Source: Escarpia spicata (lineage: Eukaryota > Annelida > Polychaeta > Sabellida > Siboglinidae). Taken from it: 64,000 nucleotides of DNA. Under the pieces are notes generated by a model, which saw nothing but the letters and a program-made list of their open reading frames with translations, had not been told where the DNA came from and made no database searches. The position numbers and the translations under genes are program-made. The stretch is from assembly GCA_963995525.1 (NCBI GenBank), contig CAXEFP010000001.1:1020201-1084200 (forward strand), in the 5' to 3' direction. Below, one piece after another: positions 28,706-42,397 of this stretch (position 1 is its first letter; each line of letters begins with the position of its first letter).

Positions 28706-29357
28706 TAGCCTTCGTAAAGATTTGTAACATGCAAAACATCTATTTGGGGTAAGACCACATTAAGTATCCGTCCGCTGAAAAAAGTGCACTACAAATACCG
28801 TTTTGCTGTGATATGCATAAATTTTGTTCGAACACTTTGACATGGGACATGTTTGTCTCGTGAGTACTGAATGTACTGCTGCTTTACACAAGATAAAACA
28901 TCAAATGGGGATGAGTTTTCACACCTATAACTTACGTAATATGTTCTTGTAACTTACGTGACGGACATAAAACGGTAACATGCATTCCCATTTGTGGATA
29001 ATCTAGTTATGTGTGTAGCTTGATATCAGTCTAGCCTTCGTGAAGATTTGTAACATGCAAAACATCTATTTGGGGTAAGACCACATTAAGGATCCGTCCG
29101 CTAAAAAAAGTGCACTACAAATACCGTTTTGCTGTGATATGCATAAATTTAGTTCGAACACTTTGACATGGGACATGTTTGTCTCGTGAGTACTGAATGT
29201 ACTGCTGCTATAGACAAGATAAAACATCAAATGGGGATGAGTTTTCACACCTATAACTTACGTAATATGTTCTTGTAACTTACGTGACGGAGATAAAACG
29301 GTAACATGCATTCCCATGTGTGGTTAATCTAGTTATGTGTGTAGCTTGATATCAGTC
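28706..29357 (+). repeat. Dimer HOR, copy 2 (652 bp)
   Basis: Repeats 28054-28705 with no difference that I can see by eye. A third copy lies at 30662-31313 after an intervening block Q. Confidence 0.85.
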
Positions 29358-30661
29358 TAGCCTTCGTAAAGATTTGTAACATGCAAAACATCTATTTGGG
29401 GTAAGACCACATTAAGTATCCGTCCGCTAAGAAAAGTGCACTACAAATACCGTTTTGCTGTGATATGCATAAATTTTGTTCGAACACTTTGACATGGGAC
29501 ATGTTTGTCTCGTGAGTACTGAATGTACTGCTGCTTTACACAAGATAAAACATCAAATGGGGATGAGTTTTCACACCTATAACTTACGTAATATGTTCTT
29601 GTAACGTACGTGACGGACATAAAACGGTAACATGCATTCCCATTTGTGGATAATCTAGTTATGTGTGTAGCTTGATATCAGTCTAGCCTTCGTGAAGATT
29701 TGTAACATGCAAAACATCTATTTGGGGTAAGACCACATAAAGGATCCGTCCGCTAAAAAAAGTGCACTACAAATACCGTTTTGCTGTGATATGCATAAAT
29801 TTTGTTCGAACACTTTTATATGGGACATGTTTGTCTCGTGAGTACTGAATGTACTGCTGCTTTAGACAAGATAAAACATCAAATGGCGATGAGTTTTCAC
29901 ACCAATAACTTACGTAATATGTTCTTGTAACTTAGGTGACGGAGATAAAACGGTAACATGCATTCCCATGTGTGGTTAATCTAGTTATGTGTGTAGCTTG
30001 ATATCAGTCTAGCCTTCGTAAAGATTTGTAACATGCAAAACATCTATTTGGAGTAAGACCACATTAAGTATCCGTCCGCTGAAAAAAGTGCACTACAAAT
30101 ACCGTTTTGCTGTGATATGCATACATTTTGTTCGAACACTTTGACATGGGACATGTTTGTCTCGTGAGTACTGAATGTACTGCTGCTTTACACAAGATAA
30201 AACATCAAATGGGGATGAGTTTTCACACCTATAACTTACGTAATATGTTCTTGTAACTTACGTGACGGACATAAAACGGTAACAGGCATTCCCATTTGTG
30301 GATAATCTAGTTATGTGTGTAGCTTGATATCAGTCTAGCCTTCGTGAAGATTTGTATCATGCAAAACATCTATTTGGGGTAAGACCACATTAAGGATCCG
30401 TCCGCTAAGAAAAGTGCACTACAAATACCGTTTTGCTGTGATATGCATAAATTTAGTTCGAACACTTTGACATGGGACATGTTTGTCTCGTGAGTACTGA
30501 ATGTACTGCTGCTATTGACAAGATAAAACATCAAATGGGGATGAGTTTTCACACCTATAACTTACGTAATATGTTCTTGTAACTTACGTGACGGAGATAA
30601 AACGGTAACATGCATTCCCATGTGTGGTTAATCTAGTTATGTGTGTAGCTTGATATCAGTC
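29358..30661 (+). repeat. 4-monomer block Q, third copy
   Basis: Monomers at 29358, 29684, 30010 and 30336 carry the same markers as 23490-24793 and 26750-28053: GTAACGTACG, ACATAAAGGATCC with CTTTTATATGGG, GGAGTAAG with GTAACAGGC, and CTATTGACAAG. Block Q followed by the dimer forms a partial 8-monomer (2608-bp) periodicity, with six monomers (26750-28705) matching 29358-31313. Confidence 0.8.
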
Positions 30662-31313
30662 TAGCCTTCGTAAAGATTTGTAACATGCAAAACATCTATT
30701 TGGGGTAAGACCACATTAAGTATCCGTCCGCTGAAAAAAGTGCACTACAAATACCGTTTTGCTGTGATATGCATAAATTTTGTTCGAACACTTTGACATG
30801 GGACATGTTTGTCTCGTGAGTACTGAATGTACTGCTGCTTTACACAAGATAAAACATCAAATGGGGATGAGTTTTCACACCTATAACTTACGTAATATGT
30901 TCTTGTAACTTACGTGACGGACATAAAACGGTAACATGCATTCCCATTTGTGGATAATCTAGTTATGTGTGTAGCTTGATATCAGTCTAGCCTTCGTGAA
31001 GATTTGTAACATGCAAAACATCTATTTGGGGTAAGACCACATTAAGGATCCGTCCGCTAAAAAAAGTGCACTACAAATACCGTTTTGCTGTGATATGCAT
31101 AAATTTAGTTCGAACACTTTGACATGGGACATGTTTGTCTCGTGAGTACTGAATGTACTGCTGCTATAGACAAGATAAAACATCAAATGGGGATGAGTTT
31201 TCACACCTATAACTTACGTAATATGTTCTTGTAACTTACGTGACGGAGATAAAACGGTAACATGCATTCCCATGTGTGGTTAATCTAGTTATGTGTGTAG
31301 CTTGATATCAGTC
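30662..31313 (+). repeat. Dimer HOR, copy 3 (652 bp)
   Basis: Same two monomer types as 28054-28705. It follows block Q exactly as the first dimer follows the previous block Q. Confidence 0.8.
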
Positions 31314-32617
31314 TAGCCTTCGTAAAGATTTGTAACATGCAAAACATCTATTTGGGGTAAGACCACATTAAGTATCCGTCCGCTAAGAAAAGTGCACTAC
31401 AAATACCGTTTTGCTGTGATATGCATAAATTTTGTTCGAACACTTTGACATGGGACATGTTTGTCTCGTGAGTACTGAATGTACTGCTGCTTTACACAAG
31501 ATAAAACATCAAATGGGGATGAGTTTTCACACCTATAAGTTACGTAATATGTTCTTGTAACGTACGTGACGGACATAAAACGGTAACATGCATTCCCATT
31601 TGTGGATAATCTAGTTATGTGTGTAGCTTGATATCAGTCTAGCCTTCGTGAAGATTTGTAACATGCAAAACATCTATTTGGGGTAAGACCACATTAAGGA
31701 TCCGTCCGCTAAAAAAAGTGCACTACAAATACCGTTTTGCTGTGATATGCATAAATTTTGTTCGAACACTTTGACATGGGACATGTTTGTCTCGTGAGTA
31801 CTGAATGTACTGCTGCTATAGACAAGATAAAACATCAAATGGGGATGAGTTTTCACACCTATAACTTACGTAATATGTTTTTGTAACTTACGTGACGGAG
31901 ATAAAACGGTAACATGCATTCCCATGTGTGGTTAATCTAGTTATGTGTGTAGCTTGATATCAGTCTAGCCTTCGTAAAGATTTGTAACATGCAAAACTTC
32001 TATTTGGGGTAAGACCACATTAAGTATCCGTCCGCTGAAAAAAGTGCACTACAAATACCGTTTTGCTGTGATATGCATAAATTTTGTTCGAACACTTTGA
32101 CATGGGACATGTTTGTCTCGTGAGTACTGAATGTATTGCTGCTTTAGACAAGATAAAACATCAAATGGCGATGAGTTTTCACACCTATAACTTACGTAAT
32201 ATGTTCTTGTAACTTAGGTGACGGAGATAAAACGGTAACATGCATTCCCATTTGTGGTTAATCTAGTTATGTGTGTAGCTTGATATCAGTCTAGCCTTCG
32301 TGAAGATTTGTAACATGCAAAACATCTATTTGGAGTAAGACCACATTAACGATCCGTCCGCTGAAAAAAGTGCACTACAAATACCGTTTTGCTGTGATAT
32401 GCATACATTTTGTTCGAACACTTTGACATGGGACATGTTTGTCTCGTGAGTACTGAATGTACTGCTGCTTTACACAAGATAAAACATCAAATGGGGATGA
32501 GTTTTCACACCTATAACTTACGTAATATGTTCTTGTAACTTACGTGACGGACATAAAACGGTAACAGGCATTCCCATTTGTGGATAATCTAGTTATGTGT
32601 GTAGCTTGATATCAGTC
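31314..32617 (+). repeat. First B-C-D-E set, without an A monomer
   Basis: Monomers at 31314 (CTAAGAAAAG with GTAACGTACG, a B-like tail), 31640 (C-like, already with GTTTTTGTAAC), 31966 (D: AAGTATCC, GTATTGCTG, GGCGATGAG) and 32292 (E: GGAGTAAG, TTAACGATCC, GTAACAGGC). This is where the class order of the central variable-length HOR first appears. Confidence 0.75.
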
Positions 32618-34247
32618 TAGCCTTCGTGAAGATTTGTAACATGCAAAACATCTATTTGGGGTAAGACCACATTAAGGATCCGTCCGCTAAGAAAAGTGCA
32701 CTACAAATACCGTTTTGCTGTGATATGCATACATTTTGTTCGAACACTTTGACATGGGACATGTTTGTCTCGTGAGTACGGAATGTACTGCTGCTATAGA
32801 CAAGATAAAACATCAAATGGGGATGCGTTTTCACACCTATAACTTACGTAATATGTTCTTGTAACTTACGTGACTGAGATAAAACGTTATCATGCATTCC
32901 CATGTGTGGTTAATCTAGTTATGTGTGTAGCTTGATATCAGTCTAGCCTTCGTGAAGATTTGTAACATGCAAAACATCTATTTGGGGTAAGACCACATTA
33001 AGGATCCGTCCGCTAAAAAAAGTGCACTACAAATACCGTTTTGCTGTGATATGCATAAATTTAGTTCGAACACTTTGACATGGGACATGTTTGTCTCGTG
33101 AGGACTGAATGTACTGCTGCTATAGACAAGATAAAACATCAAATGGGGATGAGTTTTCACACCTATAACTTACGTAATATGTTTTTGTAACTTAGGTGAC
33201 GGAGATAAAACGGTAACATGCATTCCCATTTGTGGTTAATCTAGTTATGTGTGTAGCTTGATATCAGTCTAGCCTTCGTGAAGATTTGTAACATGCAAAA
33301 CACCTATTTGGAGTAAGACCACATTAACGATCCGTCCGCTGAAAAAAGTGCACTACAAATACCGTTTTGCTGTGATATGCATACATTTTGTTCGAACACT
33401 TTGACATGGGACATGTTTGTCTCGTGAGTACTGAATGTACTGCTGCTTTACACAAGATAAAACATCAAATGGGGATGAGTTTTCACACCTATAACTTACG
33501 TAATATGTTTTTGTAACTTACGTGACGGAGATAAAACGGTAACATGCATTCCCATGTGTGGTTAATCTAGTTATGTGTGTAGCTTGATATCAGTATAGCC
33601 TTCGTAAAGATTTGTAACATGCAAAACATCTATTTGGGGTAAGACCACATTAAGTATCCGTCCGCTGAAAAAAGTGCACTACAAATACCGTTTTGCTGTG
33701 ATATGCATAAATTTTGTTCGAACACTTTGACATGGGACATGTTTGTCTCGTGAGTACTGAATGTATTGCTGCTTTAGACAAGATAAAACATCAAATGGCG
33801 ATGAGTTTTCACACCTATAACTTACGTAATATGTTCTTGTAACTTAGGTGACGGAGATAAAACGGTAACATGCATTCCCATTTGTGGTTAATCTAGTTAT
33901 GTGTGTAGCTTGATATCAGTCTAGCCTTCGTGAAGATTTGTAACATGCAAAACATCTATTTGGAGTAAGACCACATTAACGATCCGTCCGCTGAAAAAAG
34001 TGCACTACAAATACCGTTTTGCTGTGATATGCATACATTTTGTTCGAACACTTTGACATGGGACATGTTTGTCTCGTGAGTACTGAATGTACTGCTGCTT
34101 TACACAAGATAAAACATCAAATGGGGATGAGTTTTCACACCTATAACTTACGTAATATGTTCTTGTAACTTACGTGACGGACATAAAACGGTAACAGGCA
34201 TTCCCATTTGTGGATAATCTAGTTATGTGTGTAGCTTGATATCAGTC
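32618..34247 (+). repeat. Variable HOR unit 1: 5 monomers, A-C'-F-D-E
   Basis: A (32618) is followed directly by a C head that ends as D (32944: GTTTTTGTAAC then TTAGGTGACGG), so B is missing. Then F (33270), D (33596) and E (33922) follow. The unit is the same length as the canonical 5-mer but has a different composition, so a loss and a gain have both occurred. Confidence 0.8.
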
Positions 34248-36203
34248 TAGCCTTCGTGAAGATTTGTAACATGCTAAACATCTATTTGGGGTAAGACCAC
34301 ATTAAGGATCCGTCCGCTAAGAAAAGTGCACTACAAATACCGTTTTGCTGTGATATGCATACATTTTGTTCGAACACTTTGACATGGGACATGTTTGTCT
34401 CGTGAGTACGGAATGTACTGCTGCTATAGACAATATAAAACATCAAATGGGGATGCGTTTTCACACCTATAACTTACGTAATATGTTCTTGTAACTTACG
34501 TGACGGAGATAAAACGTTATCATGCATTCCCATGTGTGGTTAATCTAGTTATGTGTGTAGCTTGATATCAGTCTAGCCTTCGTAAAGATTTGTAACATGC
34601 AAAACATCTATTTGGAGTAAGACCACATTAAGTATCCGTCTACTGAAACAAGTGCACTACAAATACCGTTTTGCGGTGATATGCATAAATTTTGTTCGAA
34701 CACTTTGACATGGGACATGTTTGTCTCGTGAGTACTGAATGTACTGCTGCTTTACACAAGATAAAACATCAAATGGGGATGAGTTTTCACACCTATAACT
34801 TACGTAATATGTTCTTGTAACGTACGTGACGGACATAAAACGGTAACATGCATTCCCATTTGTGGATAATCTAGTTATGTGTGTAGCTTGATATCAGTCT
34901 AGCCTTCGTGAAGATTTGTAACATGCAAAACATCTATTTGGGGTAAGACCACATTAAGGATCCGTCCGCTAAAAAAAGTGCACTACAAATACCGTTTTGC
35001 TGTGATATGCATAAATTTAGTTCGAACACTTTGACATGGGACATGTTTGTCTCGTGAGTACTGAATGTACTGCTGCTATAGACAAGATAAAACATCAAAT
35101 GGGGATGAGTTTTCACACCTATAACTTACGTAATATGTTTTTGTAACTTACGTGACGGAGATAAAACGGTAACATGCATTCCCATGTGTGGTTAATCTAG
35201 TTATGTGTGTAGCTTGATATCAGTCTAGCCTTCGTAAAGATTTGTAACATGCAAAACATCTATTTGGGGTAAGACCACATTAAGTATCCGTCCGCTGAAA
35301 AAAGTGCACTACAAATACCGTTTTGCTGTGATATGCATAAATTTTGTTCGAACACTTTGACATGGGACATGTTTGTCTCGTGAGTACTGAATGTATTGCT
35401 GCTTTAGACAAGATAAAACATCAAATGGCGATGAGTTTTCACACCTATAACTTACGTAATATGTTCTTGTAACTTAGGTGACGGAGATAAAACGGTAACA
35501 TGCATTCCCATTTGTGGTTAATCTAGTTATGTGTGTAGCTTGATATCAGTCTAGCCTTCGTGAAGATTTGTAACATGCAAAACATCTATTTGGAGTAAGA
35601 CCACATTAACGATCCGTCCGCTGAAAAAAGTGCACTACAAATACCGTTTTGCTGTGATATGCATACATTTTGTTCGAACACTTTGACATGGGACATGTTT
35701 GTCTCGTGAGTACTGAATGTATTGCTGCTTTAGACAAGATAAAACATCAAATGGCGATGAGTTTTCACACCTATAACTTACGTAATATGTTCTTGTAACT
35801 TAGGTGACGGAGATAAAACGGTAACATGCATTCCCATTTGTGGTTAATCTAGTTATGTGTGTAGCTTGATATCAGTCTAGCCTTCGTGAAGATTTGTAAC
35901 ATGCAAAACATCTATTTGGAGTAAGACCACATTAACGATCCGTCCGCTGAAAAAAGTGCACTACAAATACCGTTTTGCTGTGATATGCATACATTTTGTT
36001 CGAACACTTTGACATGGGACATGTTTGTCTCGTGAGTACTGAATGTACTGCTGCTTTACACAAGATAAAACATCAAATGGGGATGAGTTTTCACACCTAT
36101 AACTTACGTAATATGTTCTTGTAACTTACGTGACGGACATAAAACGGTAACAGGCATTCCCATTTGTGGATAATCTAGTTATGTGTGTAGCTTGATATCA
36201 GTC
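34248..36203 (+). repeat. Variable HOR unit 2: 6 monomers, A-B-C-D-E/D-E
   Basis: The fifth monomer (35552-35877) starts as E (GGAGTAAG, TTAACGATCC, ATACATTTTG) and ends as D (GTATTGCTG, GGCGATGAG, AGGTGACGG). That hybrid accounts for the one extra monomer over the 5-mer. The A monomer carries the private variants ATGCTAAACATC and GACAATATAAAAC, shared only with the next unit. Confidence 0.85.
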
Positions 36204-37833
36204 TAGCCTTCGTGAAGATTTGTAACATGCTAAACATCTATTTGGGGTAAGACCACATTAAGGATCCGTCCGCTAAGAAAAGTGCACTACAAATACCGTT
36301 TTGCTGTGATATGCATACATTTTGTTCGAACACTTTGACATGGGACATGTTTGTCTCGTGAGTACGGAATGTACTGCTGCTATAGACAATATAAAACATC
36401 AAATGGGGATGCGTTTTCACACCTATAACTTACGTAATATGTTCTTGTAACTTACGTGACGGAGATAAAACGTTATCATGCATTCCCATGTGTGGTTAAT
36501 CTAGTTATGTGTGTAGCTTGATATCAGTCTAGCCTTCGTAAAGATTTGTAACATGCAAAACATCTATTTGGAGTAAGACCACATTAAGTATCCGTCTACT
36601 GAAACAAGTGCACTACAAATACCGTTTTGCGGTGATATGCATAAATTTTGTTCGAACACTTTGACATGGGACATGTTTGTCTCGTGAGTACTGAATGTAC
36701 TGCTGCTTTACACAAGATAAAACATCAAATGGGGATGAGTTTTCACACCTATAACTTACGTAATATGTTCTTGTAACGTACGTGACGGACATAAAACGGT
36801 AACATGCATTCCCATTTGTGGATAATCTAGTTATGTGTGTAGCTTGATATCAGTCTAGCCTTCGTGAAGATTTGTAACATGCAAAACATCTATTTGGGGT
36901 AAGACCACATTAAGGATCCGTCCGCTAAAAAAAGTGCACTACAAATACCGTTTTGCTGTGATATGCATAAATTTAGTTCGAACACTTTGACATGGGACAT
37001 GTTTGTCTCGTGAGTACTGAATGTACTGCTGCTATAGACAAGATAAAACATCAAATGGGGATGAGTTTTCACACCTATAACTTACGTAATATGTTTTTGT
37101 AACTTACGTGACGGAGATAAAACGGTAACATGCATTCCCATGTGTGGTTAATCTAGTTATGTGTGTAGCTTGATATCAGTCTAGCCTTCGTAAAGATTTG
37201 TAACATGCAAAACATCTATTTGGGGTAAGACCACATTAAGTATCCGTCCGCTGAAAAAAGTGCACTACAAATACCGTTTTGCTGTGATATGCATAAATTT
37301 TGTTCGAACACTTTGACATGGGACATGTTTGTCTCGTGAGTACTGAATGTATTGCTGCTTTAGACAAGATAAAACATCAAATGGCGATGAGTTTTCACAC
37401 CTATAACTTACGTAATATGTTCTTGTAACTTAGGTGACGGAGATAAAACGGTAACATGCATTCCCATTTGTGGTTAATCTAGTTATGTGTGTAGCTTGAT
37501 ATCAGTCTAGCCTTCGTGAAGATTTGTAACATGCAAAACATCTATTTGGAGTAAGACCACATTAACGATCCGTCCGCTGAAAAAAGTGCACTACAAATAC
37601 CGTTTTGCTGTGATATGCATACATTTTGTTCGAACACTTTGACATGGGACATGTTTGTCTCGTGAGTACTGAATGTACTGCTGCTCTACACAAGATAAAA
37701 CATCAAATGGGGATGAGTTTTCACACCTATAACTTACGTAATATGTTCTTGTAACTTACGTGACGGACATAAAACGGTAACAGGCATTCCCATTTGTGGA
37801 TAATCTAGTTATGTGTGTAGCTTGATATCAGTC
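36204..37833 (+). repeat. Variable HOR unit 3: canonical 5 monomers, A-B-C-D-E
   Basis: A at 36204, B at 36530, C at 36856, D at 37182 and E at 37508, each 326 bp, each with its full set of class markers. It shares ATGCTAAACATC and GAAACAAGTG with unit 2, so these two are close copies. E carries CTGCTCTACAC near 37684. Confidence 0.85.
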
Positions 37834-40115
37834 TAGCCTTCGTGAAGATTTGTAACATGCAAAACATCTATTTGGGGTAAGACCACATTAAGGATCCGTC
37901 CGCTAAGAAAAGTGCACTACAAATACCGTTTTGCTGTGATATGCATACATTTTGTTCGAACACTTTGACATGGGACATGTTTGTCTCGTGAGTACGGAAT
38001 GTACTGCTGCTATAGACAAGATAAAACATCAAATGGGGATGCGTTTTCACACCTATAACTTACGTAATATGTTCTTGTAACTTACGTGACTGAGATAAAA
38101 CGTTATCATGCATTCCCATGTGTGGTTAATCTAGTTATGTGTGTAGCTTGATATCAGTCTAGCCTTCGTAAAGATTTGTAACATGCAAAACATCTATTTG
38201 GAGTAAGACCACATTAAGTATCCGTCTACTGAAAAAAGTGCACTACAAATACCGTTTTGCGGTGATATGCATAAATTTTGTTCGAACACTTTGACATGGG
38301 ACATGTTTGTCTCGTGAGTACTGAATGTACTGCTGCTTTACACAAGATAAAACATCAAATGGGGATGAGTTTTCACACCTATAACTTACGTAATATGTTC
38401 TTGTAACGTACGTGACGGACATAAAACGGTAACATGCATTCCCATTTGTGGATAATCTAGTTATGTGTGTAGCTTGATATCAGTCTAGCCTTCGTGAAGA
38501 TTTGTAACATGCAAAACATCTATTTGGGGTAAGACCACATTAAGGATCCGTCCGCTAAAAAAAGTGCACTACAAATACCGTTTTGCTGTGATATGCATAA
38601 ATTTAGTTCGAACACTTTGACATGGGACATGTTTGTCTCGTGACTACTGAATGTACTGCTGCTATAGACAAGATAAAACATCAAATGGGGATGAGTTTTC
38701 ACACCTATAACTTACGTAATATGTTTTTGTAACTTACGTGACGGAGATAAAACGGTAACATGCATTCCCATGTGTTGTTAATCTAGTTATGTGTGTAGCT
38801 TGATATCAGTCTAGCCTTCGTAAAGATTTGTAACATGCAAAACATCTATTTGGGGTAAGACCACATTAAGTATCCGTCCGCTGAAAAAAGTGCACTACAA
38901 ATACCGTTTTGCTGTGATATGCATAAATTTTGTTCGAACACTTTGACATGGGACATGTTTGTCTCGTGAGTACTGAATGTATTGCTGCTTTAGACAAGAT
39001 AAAACATCAAATGGCGATGAGTTTTCACACCTATAACTTACGTAATATGTTCTTGTAACTTAGGTGACGGAGATAAAACGGTAACATGCATTCCCATTTG
39101 TGGTTAATCTAGTTATGTGTGTAGCTTGATATCAGTCTAGCCTTCGTGAAGATTTGTAACATGCAAAACATCTATTTGGAGTAAGACCACATTAACGATC
39201 CGTCCGCTGAAAAAAGTGCACTACAAATACCGTTTTGCTGTGATATGCATACATTTTGTTCGAACACTTTGACATGGGACATGTTTGTCTCGTGAGTACT
39301 GAATGTACTGCTGCTTTACACAAGATAAAACATCAAATGGGGATGAGTTTTCACACCTATAACTTACGTAATATGTTTTTGTAACTTACGTGACGGAGAT
39401 AAAACGGTAACATGCATTCCCATGTGTGGTTAATCTAGTTATGTGTGTAGCTTGATATCAGTATAGCCTTCGTAAAGATTTGTAACATGCAAAACATCTA
39501 TTTGGGGTAAGACCACATTAAGTATCCGTCCGCTGAAAAAAGTGCACTACAAATACCGTTTTGCTGTGATATGCATAAATTTTGTTCGAACACTTTGACA
39601 TGGGACATGTTTGTCTCGTGAGTACTGAATGTATTGCTGCTTTAGACAAGATAAAACATCAAATGGCGATGAGTTTTCACACCTATAACTTACGTAATAT
39701 GTTCTTGTAACTTAGGTGACGGAGATAAAACGGTAACATGCATTCCCATTTGTGGTTAATCTAGTTATGTGTGTAGCTTGATATCAGTCTAGCCTTCGTG
39801 AAGATTTGTAACATGCAAAACATCTATTTGGAGTAAGACCACATTAACGATCCGTCCGCTGAAAAAAGTGCACTACAAATACCGTTTTGCTGTGATATGC
39901 ATACATTTTGTTCGAACACTTTGACATGGGACATGTTTGTCTCGTGAGTACTGAATGTACTGCTGCTTTACACAAGATAAAACATCAAATGGGGATGAGT
40001 TTTCACACCTATAACTTACGTAATATGTTCTTGTAACTTACGTGACGGACATAAAACGGTAACAGGCATTCCCATTTGTGGATAATCTAGTTATGTGTGT
40101 AGCTTGATATCAGTC
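37834..40115 (+). repeat. Variable HOR unit 4: 7 monomers, A-B-C-D-F-D-E
   Basis: The insertion relative to the 5-mer is F (39138-39463: E head, C tail with GTTTTTGTAAC and CATGTGTGG) followed by a second D (39464, starting at CAGTATAGCC). C has the private base change CGTGACTAC near 38640 and CATGTGTTGTTAATC near 38772. Confidence 0.85.
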
Positions 40116-42397
40116 TAGCCTTCGTGAAGATTTGTAACATGCAAAACATCTATTTGGGGTAAGACCACATTAAGGATCCGTCCGCTAAGAAAAGTGCACT
40201 ACAAATACCGTTTTGCTGTGATATGCATACATTTTGTTCGAACACTTTGACATGGGACATGTTTGTCTCGTGAGTACGGAATGTACTGCTGCTATAGACA
40301 AGATAAAACATCAAATGGGGATGCGTTTTCACACCTATAACTTACGTAATATGTTCTTGTAACTTACGTGACTGAGATAAAACGTTATCATGCATTCCCA
40401 TGTGTGGTTAATCTAGTTATGTGTGTAGCTTGATATCAGTCTAGCCTTCGTAAAGATTTGTAACATGCAAAACATCTATTTGGAGTAAGACCACATTAAG
40501 TATCCGTCTACTGAAAAAAGTGCACTACAAATACCGTTTTGCGGTGATATGCATAAATTTTGTTCGAACACTTTGACATGGGACATGTTTGTCTCGTGAG
40601 TACTGAATGTACTGCTGCTTTACACAAGATAAAACATCAAATGGGGATGAGTTTTCACACCTATAACTTACGTAATATGTTCTTGTAACGTACGTGACGG
40701 ACATAAAACGGTAACATGCATTCCCATTTGTGGATAATCTAGTTATGTGTGTAGCTTGATATCAGTCTAGCCTTCGTGAAGATTTGTAACATGCAAAACA
40801 TCTATTTGGGGTAAGACCACATTAAGGATCCGTCCGCTAAAAAAAGTGCACTACAAATACCGTTTTGCTGTGATATGCATAAATTTAGTTCGAACACTTT
40901 GACATGGGACATGTTTGTCTCGTGAGTACTGAATGTACTGCTGCTATAGACAAGATAAAACATCAAATGGGGATGAGTTTTCACACCTATAACTTACGTA
41001 ATATGTTTTTGTAACTTACGTGACGGAGATAAAACGGTAACATGCATTCCCATGTGTTGTTAATCTAGTTATGTGTGTAGCTTGATATCAGTCTAGCCTT
41101 CGTAAAGATTTGTAACATGCAAAACATCTATTTGGGGTAAGACCACATTAAGTATCCGTCCGCTGAAAAAAGTGCACTACAAATACCGTTTTGCTGTGAT
41201 ATGCATAAATTTTGTTCGAACACTTTGACATGGGACATGTTTGTCTCGTGAGTACTGAATGTATTGCTGCTTTAGACAAGATAAAACATCAAATGGCGAT
41301 GAGTTTTCACACCTATAACTTACGTAATATGTTCTTGTAACTTAGGTGACGGAGATAAAACGGTAACATGCATTCCCATTTGTGGTTAATCTAGTTATGT
41401 GTGTAGCTTGATATCAGTCTAGCCTTCGTGAAGATTTGTAACATGCAAAACATCTATTTGGAGTAAGACCACATTAACGATCCGTCCGCTGACAAAAGTG
41501 CACTACAAATACCGTTTTGCTGTGATATGCATACATTTTGTTCGAACACTTTGACATGGGACATGTTTGTCTCGTGAGTACTGAATGTACTGCTGCTTTA
41601 CACAAGATAAAACATCAAATGGGGATGAGTTTTCACACCTATAACTTACGTAATATGTTTTTGTAACTTACGTGACGGAGATAAAACGGTAACATGCATT
41701 CCCATGTGTGGTTAATCTAGTTATGTGTGTAGCTTGATATCAGTATAGCCTTCGTAAAGATTTGTAACATGCAAAACATCTATTTGGGGTAAGACCACAT
41801 TAAGTATCCGTCCGCTGAAAAAAGTGCACTACAAATACCGTTTTGCTGTGATATGCATAAATTTTGTTCGAACACTTTGACATGGGACATGTTTGTCTCG
41901 TGAGTACTGAATGTATTGCTGCTTTAGACAAGATAAAACATCAAATGGCGATGAGTTTTCACACCTATAACTTACGTAATATGTTCTTGTAACTTAGGTG
42001 ACGGAGATAAAACGGTAACATGCATTCCCATTTGTGGTTAATCTAGTTATGTGTGTAGCTTGATATCAGTCTAGCCTTCGTGAAGATTTGTAACATGCAA
42101 AACATCTATTTGGAGTAAGACCACATTAACGATCCGTCCGCTGAAAAAAGTGCACTACAAATACCGTTTTGCTGTGATATGCATACATTTTGTTCGAACA
42201 CTTTGACATGGGACATGTTTGTCTCGTGAGTACTGAATGTACTGCTGCTTTACACAAGATAAAACATCAAATGGGGATGAGTTTTCACACCTATAACTTA
42301 CGTAATATGTTCTTGTAACTTACGTGACGGACATAAAACGGTAACAGGCATTCCCATTTGTGGATAATCTAGTTATGTGTGTAGCTTGATATCAGTC
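40116..42397 (+). repeat. Variable HOR unit 5: 7 monomers, A-B-C-D-F-D-E
   Basis: Same composition as the previous unit at an exact offset of 2282, so the 7-mer was itself tandemly duplicated. It shares CATGTGTTGTTAATC in the C monomer with units 4 and 6. GACAAAAGTG near 41490 in F is private. Confidence 0.85.
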
